Source of the DNA: an uncultured Eggerthellaceae bacterium
Lineage (GTDB): Bacteria > Actinomycetota > Coriobacteriia > Coriobacteriales > Eggerthellaceae
Reading direction: 5' to 3'
NCBI GenBank assembly: GCA_948829205.1
Contig: CAQLOA010000028.1
Span: forward strand, 1-12,861
Length of the DNA: 12,861 bases
In this document: in pieces, positions 1 through 6,543 of the stretch
Layout of the letters: the number at the start of each line of letters is the position of its first letter
Numbering within the stretch: position 1 is the first letter of the stretch
The notes under the pieces: generated by a model
Told to the model about the DNA's origin: nothing
Seen by the model: the letters and a program-made list of their open reading frames with translations, nothing else
Database searches by the model: none
Made by a program: the position numbers and the translations under genes

Positions 1-556
1 GTCGGGCGACTGGCGCGTGGCTTCCATGATCGAATTGGCAACCGAGGGCGCGGGCGAACCCGTCGACTTCGGGCGCACCCGCGACGAGCTTGTGGCAATC
101 CTCGAGAAGCACGGCGGCCATGCCGACGACGCCTGGGGGAAGGGCAAGCTGATAGCCGAGGTGTTCGAGGCCGTGGCGGAAGAGAAGCTGGTGCAGCCCA
201 CGTTCGTGGTGGACCACCCGCTCGAGGTCAGCCCCCTGGCCAAGAAGAAGGCCGACAACCCCGAACTCACCGAGCGATTCGAGCTGTTCATCTGCGGGCA
301 CGAGTACGCCAACGCCTTCACCGAGCTTAACGACCCCATAGACCAGGCCGAGCGCTTCATGGCGCAGGTGGCCGCCAAGGACATGGGCGATGACGAGGCC
401 ATGGGCTACGACGCCGACTACATCCGCGCGCTGGAGTACGGCATGCCGCCGGCGGGCGGCGTGGGCATCGGCATCGACCGCATGGTCATGCTGCTCACCG
501 ACAGCGAGTCCATCCGCGACGTGCTGCTGTTCCCCCACATGCGCGAAGAGGCATAG
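1..556 (+). CDS. lysS: Lysyl-tRNA synthetase, class II, C-terminal part (5' end outside window)
   Basis: This is the C-terminal ~185 residues of class II LysRS, the cytoplasmic enzyme that charges tRNA-Lys with lysine. The reading frame is open from base 2, so the gene starts upstream of the window. The GTG at 17 is internal. Recognisable blocks are PLEVSPLAKKK, a TERFELFICGHEYANAFTELNDP-type segment that lies in the active-site core of the family, and the class II motif 3 stretch GVGIGIDRMVMLLTDS followed by the invariant ending RDVLLFPHMR. The stop is TAG at 554-556. The gene looks intact at its 3' end, but the last ~89 bp are repeated 11 kb downstream, which suggests that its 3' terminus was rebuilt by an inserted element. 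A LysR gene begins only 19 nt after the stop with no terminator between. Identification is secure; the site-specific insertion is inference. Confidence 0.97.
   Translation, partial: SGDWRVASMIELATEGAGEPVDFGRTRDELVAILEKHGGHADDAWGKGKLIAEVFEAVAEEKLVQPTFVVDHPLEVSPLAKKKADNPELTERFELFICGHEYANAFTELNDPIDQAERFMAQVAAKDMGDDEAMGYDADYIRALEYGMPPAGGVGIGIDRMVMLLTDSESIRDVLLFPHMREEA
464..556 (+). repeat. Left copy of lysS 3'-end direct repeat (attL-like)
   Basis: Bases 474-552 are identical to 11517-11595 (79 bp). The similarity extends left to 464 with one mismatch (A473 against G11516) and right into the stop codon, where GCA TAG here faces GCG TAA in the other copy. Here the repeat is the natural end of the complete lysS reading frame. 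Same-orientation duplication of a gene's 3' end flanking accessory genes is the usual signature of tyrosine-recombinase integration, so this is read as the left attachment site. The crossover would lie somewhere in the 79 identical bases. Confidence 0.8.
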
Positions 557-575
557 TAGCGGCCGAGGATCGTCG

Positions 576-1394
576 ATGAACATCGAGCTGATGAGGGAAT
601 TCGTCGTGCTTGCTGACGAGCTGAGCTTTTCGGCGGCAGCAGACAAGATGTTCATCTCGCGCTCCGCTCTGTCGAAGCATATTCAGGCGATTGAGGCGGA
701 GTTGGACGTCACGCTGTTGTCGCGCAACAACCAGGCAGTTGCGTTGACCGAAGCCGGCAACGATTTCGCGCATAGTGCCCGTGTGCTTTTGAAGTCATAC
801 GATGATGCAGTCAGCCATGCTCGTGCTGTTGCTTCGAATTGTACTCGTGCAATACGGGTCGGTTATCTTTTTGAATCGGCGGGGAAGCAAGTATCCCACG
901 CGTGTGAAGAGTTCAAGAAGAAGCATGATTGTCATATTGTATTGCGCGCCATGGAAGTGCATGCCATCCGTCAAGGCATTGCTCGGGATGACCTGGACCT
1001 AGGCATCACGATGGCCTTCCCGGAGCTTCTCGACAAGGACTATGCGTGCGTGAGCATGCTGTCCGACGAGTACGGAATCGTCGTGCCAAGCAATCATCCC
1101 TTGGCGCAAAAGGGTAACGTGGTCGCAAGCGACCTCGACGGTCTCTACGTTCATGGGCCAAACCCGGACCATCTTCCAGACCACGAACGCGTGCTGTCGA
1201 ACTACATAAAGGCGCACGGAAGCTCCGCCACGGTCATTGCCGATATATTCGATATCGGGTCGTTGCATCCCATCATGTCGATGGGCGCGGAAGCCTTGTT
1301 TGCCCCAAGGCATATCGGAGAGTTGATAAACAACGGGTTGACCTTCATCCCGTTGGCGGATTTCGACCATCATCCGGCTTTATGCCTTATCTGA
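576..1394 (+). CDS. LysR-family transcriptional regulator, C-terminus frameshifted
   Basis: This is a LysR-type regulator. The N-terminal winged helix-turn-helix spans about residues 1-60 (MNIELMREFVVLADELSFS, then AAADKMFISRSALSKHIQAIE), followed by a linker and a periplasmic-binding-protein-like effector domain. The start at 576 has a GAGG 7 nt upstream and begins exactly where LTTR proteins begin. As read, the protein is 272 aa, shorter than the usual ~295-300. The frame ends in PALCLI, but the next frame continues as FMPYLKKRSERDD... to a TAG at 1471, which looks like a proper LysR C-terminus. Adding one T in the TTT at about 1379-1381 would give 298 aa. It is the first gene after lysS and immediately precedes the molybdoenzyme operon on the same strand, so it is the likely effector-responsive activator of that operon. 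The effector is unknown. Confidence 0.88.
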   Translation: MNIELMREFVVLADELSFSAAADKMFISRSALSKHIQAIEAELDVTLLSRNNQAVALTEAGNDFAHSARVLLKSYDDAVSHARAVASNCTRAIRVGYLFESAGKQVSHACEEFKKKHDCHIVLRAMEVHAIRQGIARDDLDLGITMAFPELLDKDYACVSMLSDEYGIVVPSNHPLAQKGNVVASDLDGLYVHGPNPDHLPDHERVLSNYIKAHGSSATVIADIFDIGSLHPIMSMGAEALFAPRHIGELINNGLTFIPLADFDHHPALCLI

Positions 1395-1471
1395 AAAAGA
1401 GAAGCGAGCGAGATGACATCATGGACCTAGTGGAATGCATCTCGAACAGCTTCGAAGCCATGAGGCATTAG
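1379..1471 (+). other. Out-of-frame C-terminal tail of the LysR gene
   Basis: In the frame shifted by one base, this stretch encodes FMPYLKKRSERDD, IMDLVECISNSF and EAMRH, then TAG. It follows directly from the LysR sequence if one T is restored near 1379-1381 and brings the regulator to the normal family length. It is either a real 1-nt deletion in a short T run or a sequencing/assembly error. Confidence 0.65.
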
Positions 1472-1473
1472 CT

Positions 1474-1531
1474 TGTTTCCAATACGGAAACACGATATGC
1501 ACTGATCGGGCAACAATACCCTTCGTATAAT
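1474..1531 (+). promoter_or_regulatory. Candidate promoter and LysR box of the molybdoenzyme operon
   Basis: A perfect inverted repeat TGTTTCC-AATAC-GGAAACA lies at 1474-1492 and contains the T-N11-A pattern typical of LysR-type binding sites. A consensus -10 hexamer TATAAT lies at 1526-1531, inside a second inverted repeat TTCG-TATAAT-CGAA (1522-1535). No good -35 hexamer is seen 17 bp upstream, as expected for an activator-dependent promoter. With transcription starting near 1538, the repeat is centred near -55, close to the usual LTTR recognition position. Sequence elements are seen directly; the function is inferred. Confidence 0.55.
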
Positions 1532-1590
1532 CGAACCACTCGAGAACGATGAAACCGCGCGGTCTCATGTTCGAACCCCATGCTTTCGCG

Positions 1591-1631
1591 TGCCTTTGAG
1601 GCATGACGGCCCTATGGGCCTTGTCAAGGCA
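1591..1631 (+). promoter_or_regulatory. Nested stem-loop in the 5' leader of the molybdoenzyme operon
   Basis: An inner hairpin GGCCC-TAT-GGGCC (1608-1620) sits inside a longer imperfect pairing of TGCCTTTGA (1591-1599) with TCAAGGCA (1624-1631). It lies in the untranslated leader, ending about 43 nt before the start codon at 1675, and has no following T run, so it is not a classic terminator. It may influence translation or mRNA stability. No known riboswitch class is recognised. Confidence 0.35.
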
Positions 1632-1674
1632 TGGATCGAACCGAATGATTCTCACCAGAGAAAAGGAGACCGGA

Positions 1675-4281
1675 ATGGGTTTTATCAAGGACAAGACCGT
1701 CTTCAAATCCATGGGGTTTTGTGGTGTGGGCGATGGGGCCAACATCGCCAACGTGGACGTCAAAGATGGTAAGGTCGTTCGCATACGCCCCGTGCATTAT
1801 GACGAGTACTACACGAAAGACGAACTGAACTATTGGACGATCGAGGCCCGTGGTTCGAAGTTCGAGCCGGGCATGAAGTCTTTGCTCCCGCCACTGTCGC
1901 TTACATACAAGAACCGAATCTACTCCAAGAACAGGGTTCCCTACCCTCTAAAACGCGTCGATTGGGACCCGAAGGGCGAGCGCAATCCGCAGAATCGTGG
2001 AAAGTCCAAGTACGAGCGCATCAGCTGGGATGAGGCGATCGACCTCGTCGCTGACGAGATAAAGCGAGTTCAGGACACCTATGGCCCTACGGGGATCTTG
2101 TCCCAAGGAGGTGGCCACGCCGAAACCAAGAACGCAACGGGAACGCATGGATGCCAAACCGCTATGTTCAACACCCTGGGAACGGGATGCGTCGTGCAAG
2201 CCAGGAACGCCGACAGCTGGGAAGGATGGTACTGGGGCGGCAAGCTGATCTGGGGCAATGATCCCGTTGGAGAGCAGATTCAGCTAACGAACGTTCTGAA
2301 AGATGTGGCTGAAAACAGCGATGCCGTCTTCCACTGGGGTTGCGACTTGGAAACCACTCCATGGGGTTGGGGTGGACAGCTTTCAAGCCGCACGGCCTAC
2401 TGGTTTACGGAAATCGGAATCAAGCAGATATTCGTCCGCCCGGATCTGAACTACTCGGCTGCGATCCATGCCGACAAGTGGATTCCTGTCCTCCCCAACA
2501 CGGACGCCGCGATGCAGCTCGCCATCGCCTATACGTGGATAACGGAAGACTTGTATGACAAGGAATACATCGAAACCCACACGGTAGGGTTCGATCGGTT
2601 TGAAGATTACGTGCTTGGAAAGGAGGACGGCATACCCAAGACCCCCAAGTGGGCGGAAGAGAAGTGCGGCGTGCCTTCGTACACCATCAAAGCGCTTGCC
2701 CGCTACTGGGCGAACAACAACGTGTCCATTGGCCATGGCAACGGCGGTGGCTACATCCGTTCGGTATTCTCGCACGAGCCGGCCCGCCTCGAGATCACAT
2801 TGCTTGCAATGCAGGCAGTCGGCAAGCCTGGTCGCAACCAGTTCAAATTCCTGGAAAAGGCGCTGTTCTACGACCCCACGGTCAATCCGTATCCTCGGTC
2901 GGAGGTCATTCCGTCCACGTTCGGATGCTTCAAGGGTGCTCTTTTAGACGAGGAGATGCTTGGGAAGAACTTCGTTCCACAGACGCTCATTCCCAATGCG
3001 ATTGCAGGGGAGAGCTTTGACTGGTACGGGCATACGATGTGCACGTTCGGTGTATCCGACCAGTTCAAGCAGTTCGATTACCCCAATCATGATGAGCACG
3101 GCATCCACATGATTTGGTCCACAGGCCCTTGTTGGCAAACCTGCTGGAACGGTGGCTTCCGATTCCAGGACGTCATTCGGAAGGAATCCGTCGAATGCTA
3201 CGTGGTTCAGCATCAATGGATGGAAAACGATACCAGCTTTGCGGACCTGATTCTTCCTGTTACGACGAAAGTTGAGGAATACGACCTCAACAACGACATA
3301 GAGTCTGGTCAGTTCAACATGATGTACTTGGAAGAGCCGGCCATCGAGCCGTATTGCGACGCGAGGTCGGACTTCGACATCGTAAGCGGAGTTGCGAAGA
3401 GCCTTGAGCGTTTCGGGGGAATTTACGCCGGTCTATACAACAAGGTCACCGAAGGACTGTCCACTGAGGAATTGCTCAAGCGCGGGTATGAGATGTCGGG
3501 CATCCCCTTGGACAAGATGTCGTGGGATCAGTTCAAGGAGAAGAAGATATGGATGTCCCCGACAGTAGAGGGATGGCAGGACGAGCCGGCTGGTCTCATA
3601 GGGTTCTACAACGATCCCGACAAGCGTCCCTTATCGACCCCTACAGGTAAGATCGAGATCGCTTCCACCCTTATTGAGCAGTTCTTCCCGGACGACGAAG
3701 AGCGCGGCGTAATCCCGCGATGGGTAGAGGAGTCCCCGCTTCATCATGAGCGCATCACCTCCGATCGCGCCGAGAAATACCCGTACCTTCTTATGTCGAA
3801 TCATCCCCGCTGGCGCGTTCATGCCCAGCATGACGATTGCATCTGGCTGCGTGAGATAGGTACCTGCAAGGTCGAAGGCCCAGACGGGTACAAGTACGAG
3901 CCTATTTGGATCAACCCCAAGGATGCTGCCAAACACGGCCTCAAGAACGGCGACGTTGCAGAGCTCTTCAACGAGCGCGGACGCGTTCTGGGCGGCATCA
4001 TCGTGACCGAGAGAATCATGCCCGGCGCACTTTACCAGGATCACGGCGCGCGCGTTGACACCATCGTCCCCGGAACCGGCGGGCTTGACCGTGGTGGTGC
4101 AAACAACATGATCGCACCTGCTGCCACCACGTCGAAGAACTGCGCTGGCGAGGTCACGAACAGCTTCCTGGCGGGCATTCGCAAGGTAGATGTCGGCGAA
4201 TTGGCAGAGAAATACCCCGAGGAATTCGGTCGTGCGTATGACCCCGATTGCGGTCTTGTCGCAAGCGCGCGTATCGCTTAA
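1675..4281 (+). CDS. Molybdopterin oxidoreductase, pyrogallol transhydroxylase / catechol dehydroxylase-like large subunit
   Basis: This 868-aa member of the DMSO-reductase superfamily would carry bis-molybdopterin guanine dinucleotide. It resembles the large subunit of Pelobacter acidigallici pyrogallol-phloroglucinol transhydroxylase (875 aa). Shared segments include the IEARG stretch (56-60), PYPLKR...GERNPQ (89-106), YERISWDEA (113-121), DSWEGWYWGG (180-189), IAYTWITEDLYDKEYIE (284-300) and DRGGANN (805-811). Ser181 fits the Mo-ligand serine, and Asp180 and His148 fit catalytic positions Asp174 and His144 of the Pelobacter enzyme. As in that enzyme, no N-terminal Cys motif for an Fe-S cluster is present. 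No Tat or Sec signal is visible, so it is probably cytoplasmic. The start at 1675 has AAAAGGAG upstream; an earlier ATG at 1603 lacks this. It is followed after 17 nt by its small subunit. It may catalyse transhydroxylation or reductive dehydroxylation of a phenolic; the substrate cannot be read from sequence. Confidence 0.92.
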   Translation: MGFIKDKTVFKSMGFCGVGDGANIANVDVKDGKVVRIRPVHYDEYYTKDELNYWTIEARGSKFEPGMKSLLPPLSLTYKNRIYSKNRVPYPLKRVDWDPKGERNPQNRGKSKYERISWDEAIDLVADEIKRVQDTYGPTGILSQGGGHAETKNATGTHGCQTAMFNTLGTGCVVQARNADSWEGWYWGGKLIWGNDPVGEQIQLTNVLKDVAENSDAVFHWGCDLETTPWGWGGQLSSRTAYWFTEIGIKQIFVRPDLNYSAAIHADKWIPVLPNTDAAMQLAIAYTWITEDLYDKEYIETHTVGFDRFEDYVLGKEDGIPKTPKWAEEKCGVPSYTIKALARYWANNNVSIGHGNGGGYIRSVFSHEPARLEITLLAMQAVGKPGRNQFKFLEKALFYDPTVNPYPRSEVIPSTFGCFKGALLDEEMLGKNFVPQTLIPNAIAGESFDWYGHTMCTFGVSDQFKQFDYPNHDEHGIHMIWSTGPCWQTCWNGGFRFQDVIRKESVECYVVQHQWMENDTSFADLILPVTTKVEEYDLNNDIESGQFNMMYLEEPAIEPYCDARSDFDIVSGVAKSLERFGGIYAGLYNKVTEGLSTEELLKRGYEMSGIPLDKMSWDQFKEKKIWMSPTVEGWQDEPAGLIGFYNDPDKRPLSTPTGKIEIASTLIEQFFPDDEERGVIPRWVEESPLHHERITSDRAEKYPYLLMSNHPRWRVHAQHDDCIWLREIGTCKVEGPDGYKYEPIWINPKDAAKHGLKNGDVAELFNERGRVLGGIIVTERIMPGALYQDHGARVDTIVPGTGGLDRGGANNMIAPAATTSKNCAGEVTNSFLAGIRKVDVGELAEKYPEEFGRAYDPDCGLVASARIA

Positions 4282-4298
4282 TTGATAGGAGGACGAGG

Positions 4299-5090
4299 AT
4301 GAAAGCATTCCTGATCGATGTAGACAGATGTAACGGCTGCCACAACTGCCAGATTGTCTGCAAGGACGAGCATTGCGGAAACGACTGGTCGCCCTATGCG
4401 AAGACCCAGCCTGACAGCGGCCAGTTCTGGTGCAAGGTTGAAGAGAAGGTTCGCGGCACGGTTCCACTCACCCGCATAAGCTATATCCCTCATATCGGAG
4501 CCCAGACCGAGGCGATTCGCGAATTTGCCCCCGAGGTGCTCATGAACCGTGACGACGGCTTGATCGTCATCGACCCCGAGAAGGCGAAGGGCCGCATCGA
4601 TATCGCCAATATGTTCGAGGGCGTGTTCTGGAACGAGGAACTTGGCGTTCCGCAGGGCTGCACGGGATGCGCGCATCTGCTTGATAATGGCTGGGATGTT
4701 CCGCGTTGCGTGGACGCTTGCCCAACAGAGGCGTTGCGCATGGTCGATACCGATAAGGACGCAAACGAGCTTGCGAGCGCCACGAAGATCGATTCCAAGT
4801 CGAACGTCTATTACCTCAACTATCCCAAGCGTTTCGTGGGGGCAACTGTCGTTGACTTCGATGCAGACGAGGTAGTCATCGGCGCCGATGTGTCTCTTCT
4901 CGACGCGTCGGGGAGCGTCGTGGCATCCGCCAAGACGGACGTATTCGGCGACTTCATCTTCAAGCAGGTGGAGGCTGCTCCGTATATGGTCAAAATAGCG
5001 GCTGCTGGATATGCGGATAAGTCGCTCGAGGCCGATGCGACCAATGAAGACGTGAACCTTGGTGACATCGCGTTCTCGAAGAACGCCTAA
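4299..5090 (+). CDS. Fe-S small subunit of transhydroxylase-type molybdoenzyme with C-terminal beta-sandwich domain
   Basis: This 263-aa electron-transfer subunit should pair with the large subunit encoded 17 nt upstream. Residues 1-150 form a ferredoxin-like domain with cysteines at 11, 14, 17, 21 (CxxCxxCxxxC) and at 121, 124, 137, 141. That is eight ligands, enough for two [4Fe-4S] clusters. Residues ~178-260 look like a carboxypeptidase-regulatory/Cna-B-type beta-sandwich (GADVSLLDASG, TDVFGDFIF, PYMVKIAAAGY), the same architecture as Pelobacter transhydroxylase beta (274 aa). That homologue has a third cluster, whose CxxCxxxxC plus a later Cys are replaced here around residues 64-76 and 104-108. 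Extra cysteines 26 and 45 are unassigned. The start at 4299 follows an AGGAGGACGAGG ribosome-binding region. The protein is cytoplasmic, with no signal peptide. Confidence 0.92.
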   Translation: MKAFLIDVDRCNGCHNCQIVCKDEHCGNDWSPYAKTQPDSGQFWCKVEEKVRGTVPLTRISYIPHIGAQTEAIREFAPEVLMNRDDGLIVIDPEKAKGRIDIANMFEGVFWNEELGVPQGCTGCAHLLDNGWDVPRCVDACPTEALRMVDTDKDANELASATKIDSKSNVYYLNYPKRFVGATVVDFDADEVVIGADVSLLDASGSVVASAKTDVFGDFIFKQVEAAPYMVKIAAAGYADKSLEADATNEDVNLGDIAFSKNA

Positions 5091-5103
5091 GGAGGGATGA
5101 GAA

Positions 5104-5610
5104 ATGTTCAAAGGTCCTGCAGGTTTCGGTAGATTCAATCTCGCCGTTAACGTGCTGACTGCGTGCATCGTTCTTGGATTTGCGATTCCGCTTGTATTCG
5201 AGGCGTTCACCGGCATTGCGATACTCTCGCCTGGCAGCTATGCGGCAACATTCGTTTTGACCTATTGTTGTGGATACGCCGGTGGCGACCTTATTCCGTC
5301 GGCGATGTGGGCACAGAAGCTCTCAGATGCTCTGAAGGTAAAGAGCGGGACGGTTCGCTATGTCATAAACGCGGTGATCATAGGTGGTGTTATGGGGACC
5401 ATCATTCTGTTCCTGGCCGGCTTCGTCAACAATTTTGCTGAAGGCGGTTTCGGTGCGGTATGGGGCTTCTTCAGCCTCCTGTGGCTGCCATGCGTGGTTG
5501 TTTCAATCGTTGAGGTGCTTGTCGTGTCGGGCGTCATCACGAAGATGGCCATTAGCGTAAGTGGTTTCAATCCTGCGAACGCTCCGGCAGAGACCCCGCC
5601 TGAGCTGTAA
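5104..5610 (+). CDS. Four-helix membrane protein of unknown family, molybdoenzyme operon
   Basis: This 168-aa hydrophobic protein has about four membrane segments, near residues 12-34, 44-62, 85-107 and 119-144. It begins MFKGPAGFGRF, has a central GGDLIPSAMWAQKLSDA loop (60-76), and ends with KMAISVSGFNPANAP. It is the last gene of the operon, 13 nt after the Fe-S subunit with AAGGAGGGATG upstream, so it belongs functionally with the molybdoenzyme. It is paralogous along its length to the protein at 9887-10435, which sits next to an unrelated hydrolase. It is too short and has the wrong pattern for NrfD or DmsC anchors and has no haem-ligand histidines of a cytochrome b anchor. The two helical hairpins look like internal repeats and faintly resemble DUF2798-type proteins. 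A role in substrate entry or membrane docking of the enzyme is inference. Confidence 0.85.
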   Translation: MFKGPAGFGRFNLAVNVLTACIVLGFAIPLVFEAFTGIAILSPGSYAATFVLTYCCGYAGGDLIPSAMWAQKLSDALKVKSGTVRYVINAVIIGGVMGTIILFLAGFVNNFAEGGFGAVWGFFSLLWLPCVVVSIVEVLVVSGVITKMAISVSGFNPANAPAETPPEL

Positions 5611-5634
5611 CCTTATTTCCACTCTTTCTCGTGA

Positions 5635-5666
5635 GCCTCTTCCGTTTCCAAGGAAGAGGCTTTTTT
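5635..5666 (+). terminator. Rho-independent terminator of the molybdoenzyme operon
   Basis: A perfect 9-bp stem GCCTCTTCC / GGAAGAGGC with an 8-nt loop is followed by six T residues. It begins 25 nt after the stop of the membrane protein gene. Confidence 0.92.
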
Positions 5667-5746
5667 GTGTATTAAGCCCATGGTTGGGGCTATAAGACGC
5701 TCATTCCGTCATATAACCTCAGGGCATCGTGTCGGTGCGGCGCTTG

Positions 5747-5787
5747 AAAAAAAACCGGGGCAGAACCGCTTTCGCAGTGCCGCCCCG
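5747..5787 (-). terminator. Rho-independent terminator for the minus-strand Abi remnant
   Basis: Read on the minus strand, CGGGGC pairs with GCCCCG, with a partly paired inner stem closed by GC-GAAA-GC, followed by eight U residues. It lies 29 bases beyond the stop of the Abi-family remnant and faces the operon terminator at 5635-5666, so the two converging units are well insulated. Confidence 0.82.
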
Positions 5788-5815
5788 TAAAACCGTTGGG
5801 TTTTATGATGTGCAT

Positions 5816-6431
5816 TCAGCCTAGCAGGCCGAATCCTGCTGTCAACCGGCGCAGGAACTCGATCGAGGAGGCTGCGGGATTCGGTTCGGGCAGCATGTCC
5901 GTCGAGTCATCGAAGAATCCGAAGAACTCCGTCAAGGCGACCTTCCTGTCGCGGAATGTGCCTCCGCGGGGAACGATGCGGCTGTACTGGTAGAGAAGCG
6001 TGGCGATTTGCGCCATTCGGGGGTTGCGCATCTTCTTGGAGCGCAAGCGCTTCCCGATTCCGCACATGGCTATGGCCTGCATAATCGCGGGGGCTATGCG
6101 CTCGGGAGGTTCGTCGGTGCTCAACTCGTTGAGAATGCACTGCGAATGCGCGGGTCACTTTGAAAAACTGGCACTTGTCTGCCAGGTATGCGGCGGCATC
6201 GGACTCCGTGCAACCATCGAATGTGACCCCTTTCTCCTTCAGGTGGGCAATCCGCTCTTCAATGGTGAGCATTGGCTTGTCAAGCCGTAATTGGCTTTCC
6301 TTGGATTCTTCCACATTGCTCCGATCGGCCACCGCTTTTAGTGCGTTCGTTGGGGTGCGTGAGGATTCGAGTCGTTTTCCCAGATCGTTGTAAAGCCGCA
6401 TATTGCGATTGGAAAAGTGCAGCTTGCCCAA
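5816..6431 (-). pseudogene. Abi-family (abortive infection, Abi_2-like) protein, internally deleted and frameshifted
   Basis: There are two Abi-like pieces in different frames. The N-terminal piece (from about 6431 down to ~6165) contains SQLRLDKPMLTIEERIAHLK, EKGVTFDGC and SDAAAYLADKCQFFKV, the usual opening of AbiD/AbiF-like proteins (PF07751). The C-terminal piece (about 6160 to 5816) contains CILNELSTDEPPERI, KKMRNPRMAQIATLLYQYSR and SSIEFLRRLTAGFGLL, typical of the end of the same family. The frame change falls near 6160-6170, where TGA occurs in the second frame. The pieces sum to ~190 residues against about 300 normally, so the middle, including any RNase-like (HEPN) catalytic motif, has gone. 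The intact gene would have been a phage-defence factor. It is now a relic that still has its terminator. Confidence 0.75.
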
Positions 6432-6519
6432 ACAGTCGATGTTATTCCGGCCAAATGACCGAAGTTATGTCGTCCAAATGACCGATGTTATTGTTGCCAA
6501 ATGACCGAAGTTATTCTAA
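6428..6519 (+). repeat. Four tandem 23-bp direct repeats upstream of the DUF4143 ATPase gene
   Basis: Four contiguous 23-bp units lie at 6428-6450, 6451-6473, 6474-6496 and 6497-6519. The consensus is CCAAATGACCGA(A/T)GTTATT plus a variable 5-nt tail. The first unit is the most diverged (CCAAACAGTCGATGTTATT). There are no spacers, so it is not a CRISPR array. The last unit ends 24 bp before the ATPase start codon, so the array covers the expected promoter. A cooperative operator is the likeliest reading. Confidence 0.8.
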
Positions 6520-6543
6520 ACTCCCTGGTAAAGGGAGGGTTTT

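Noticed and set aside
464..556. tRNA gene as the integration target
   Set aside because: The duplicated sequence is lysS coding DNA; no tRNA cloverleaf is seen at either repeat.
495..773. Minus-strand frames at 495-773 and 11538-11840 with the same ~17-residue C-terminus
   Set aside because: The shared residues are just the reverse strand of the duplicated lysS tail, not a real protein family.
1603..1674. Upstream start for the molybdoenzyme
   Set aside because: The extra 24 residues lack homologous character and include the leader hairpin; a strong AAAAGGAG precedes the ATG at 1675.
3631..4467. 278-aa minus-strand reading frame
   Set aside because: It is antisense to the molybdoenzyme 3' end and has no domain or ribosome-binding site.
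4278..5216. 312-aa minus-strand reading frame
   Set aside because: It lies opposite the well-supported Fe-S subunit gene and shows no recognisable protein features.
5104..5610. NrfD/DmsC-type quinol-oxidising membrane anchor
   Set aside because: Only about four helices and 168 residues, no family motifs, and a paralogue beside a non-redox hydrolase.
6428..6519. CRISPR array
   Set aside because: Units are contiguous 23-mers without unique spacers, and no cas genes are present.
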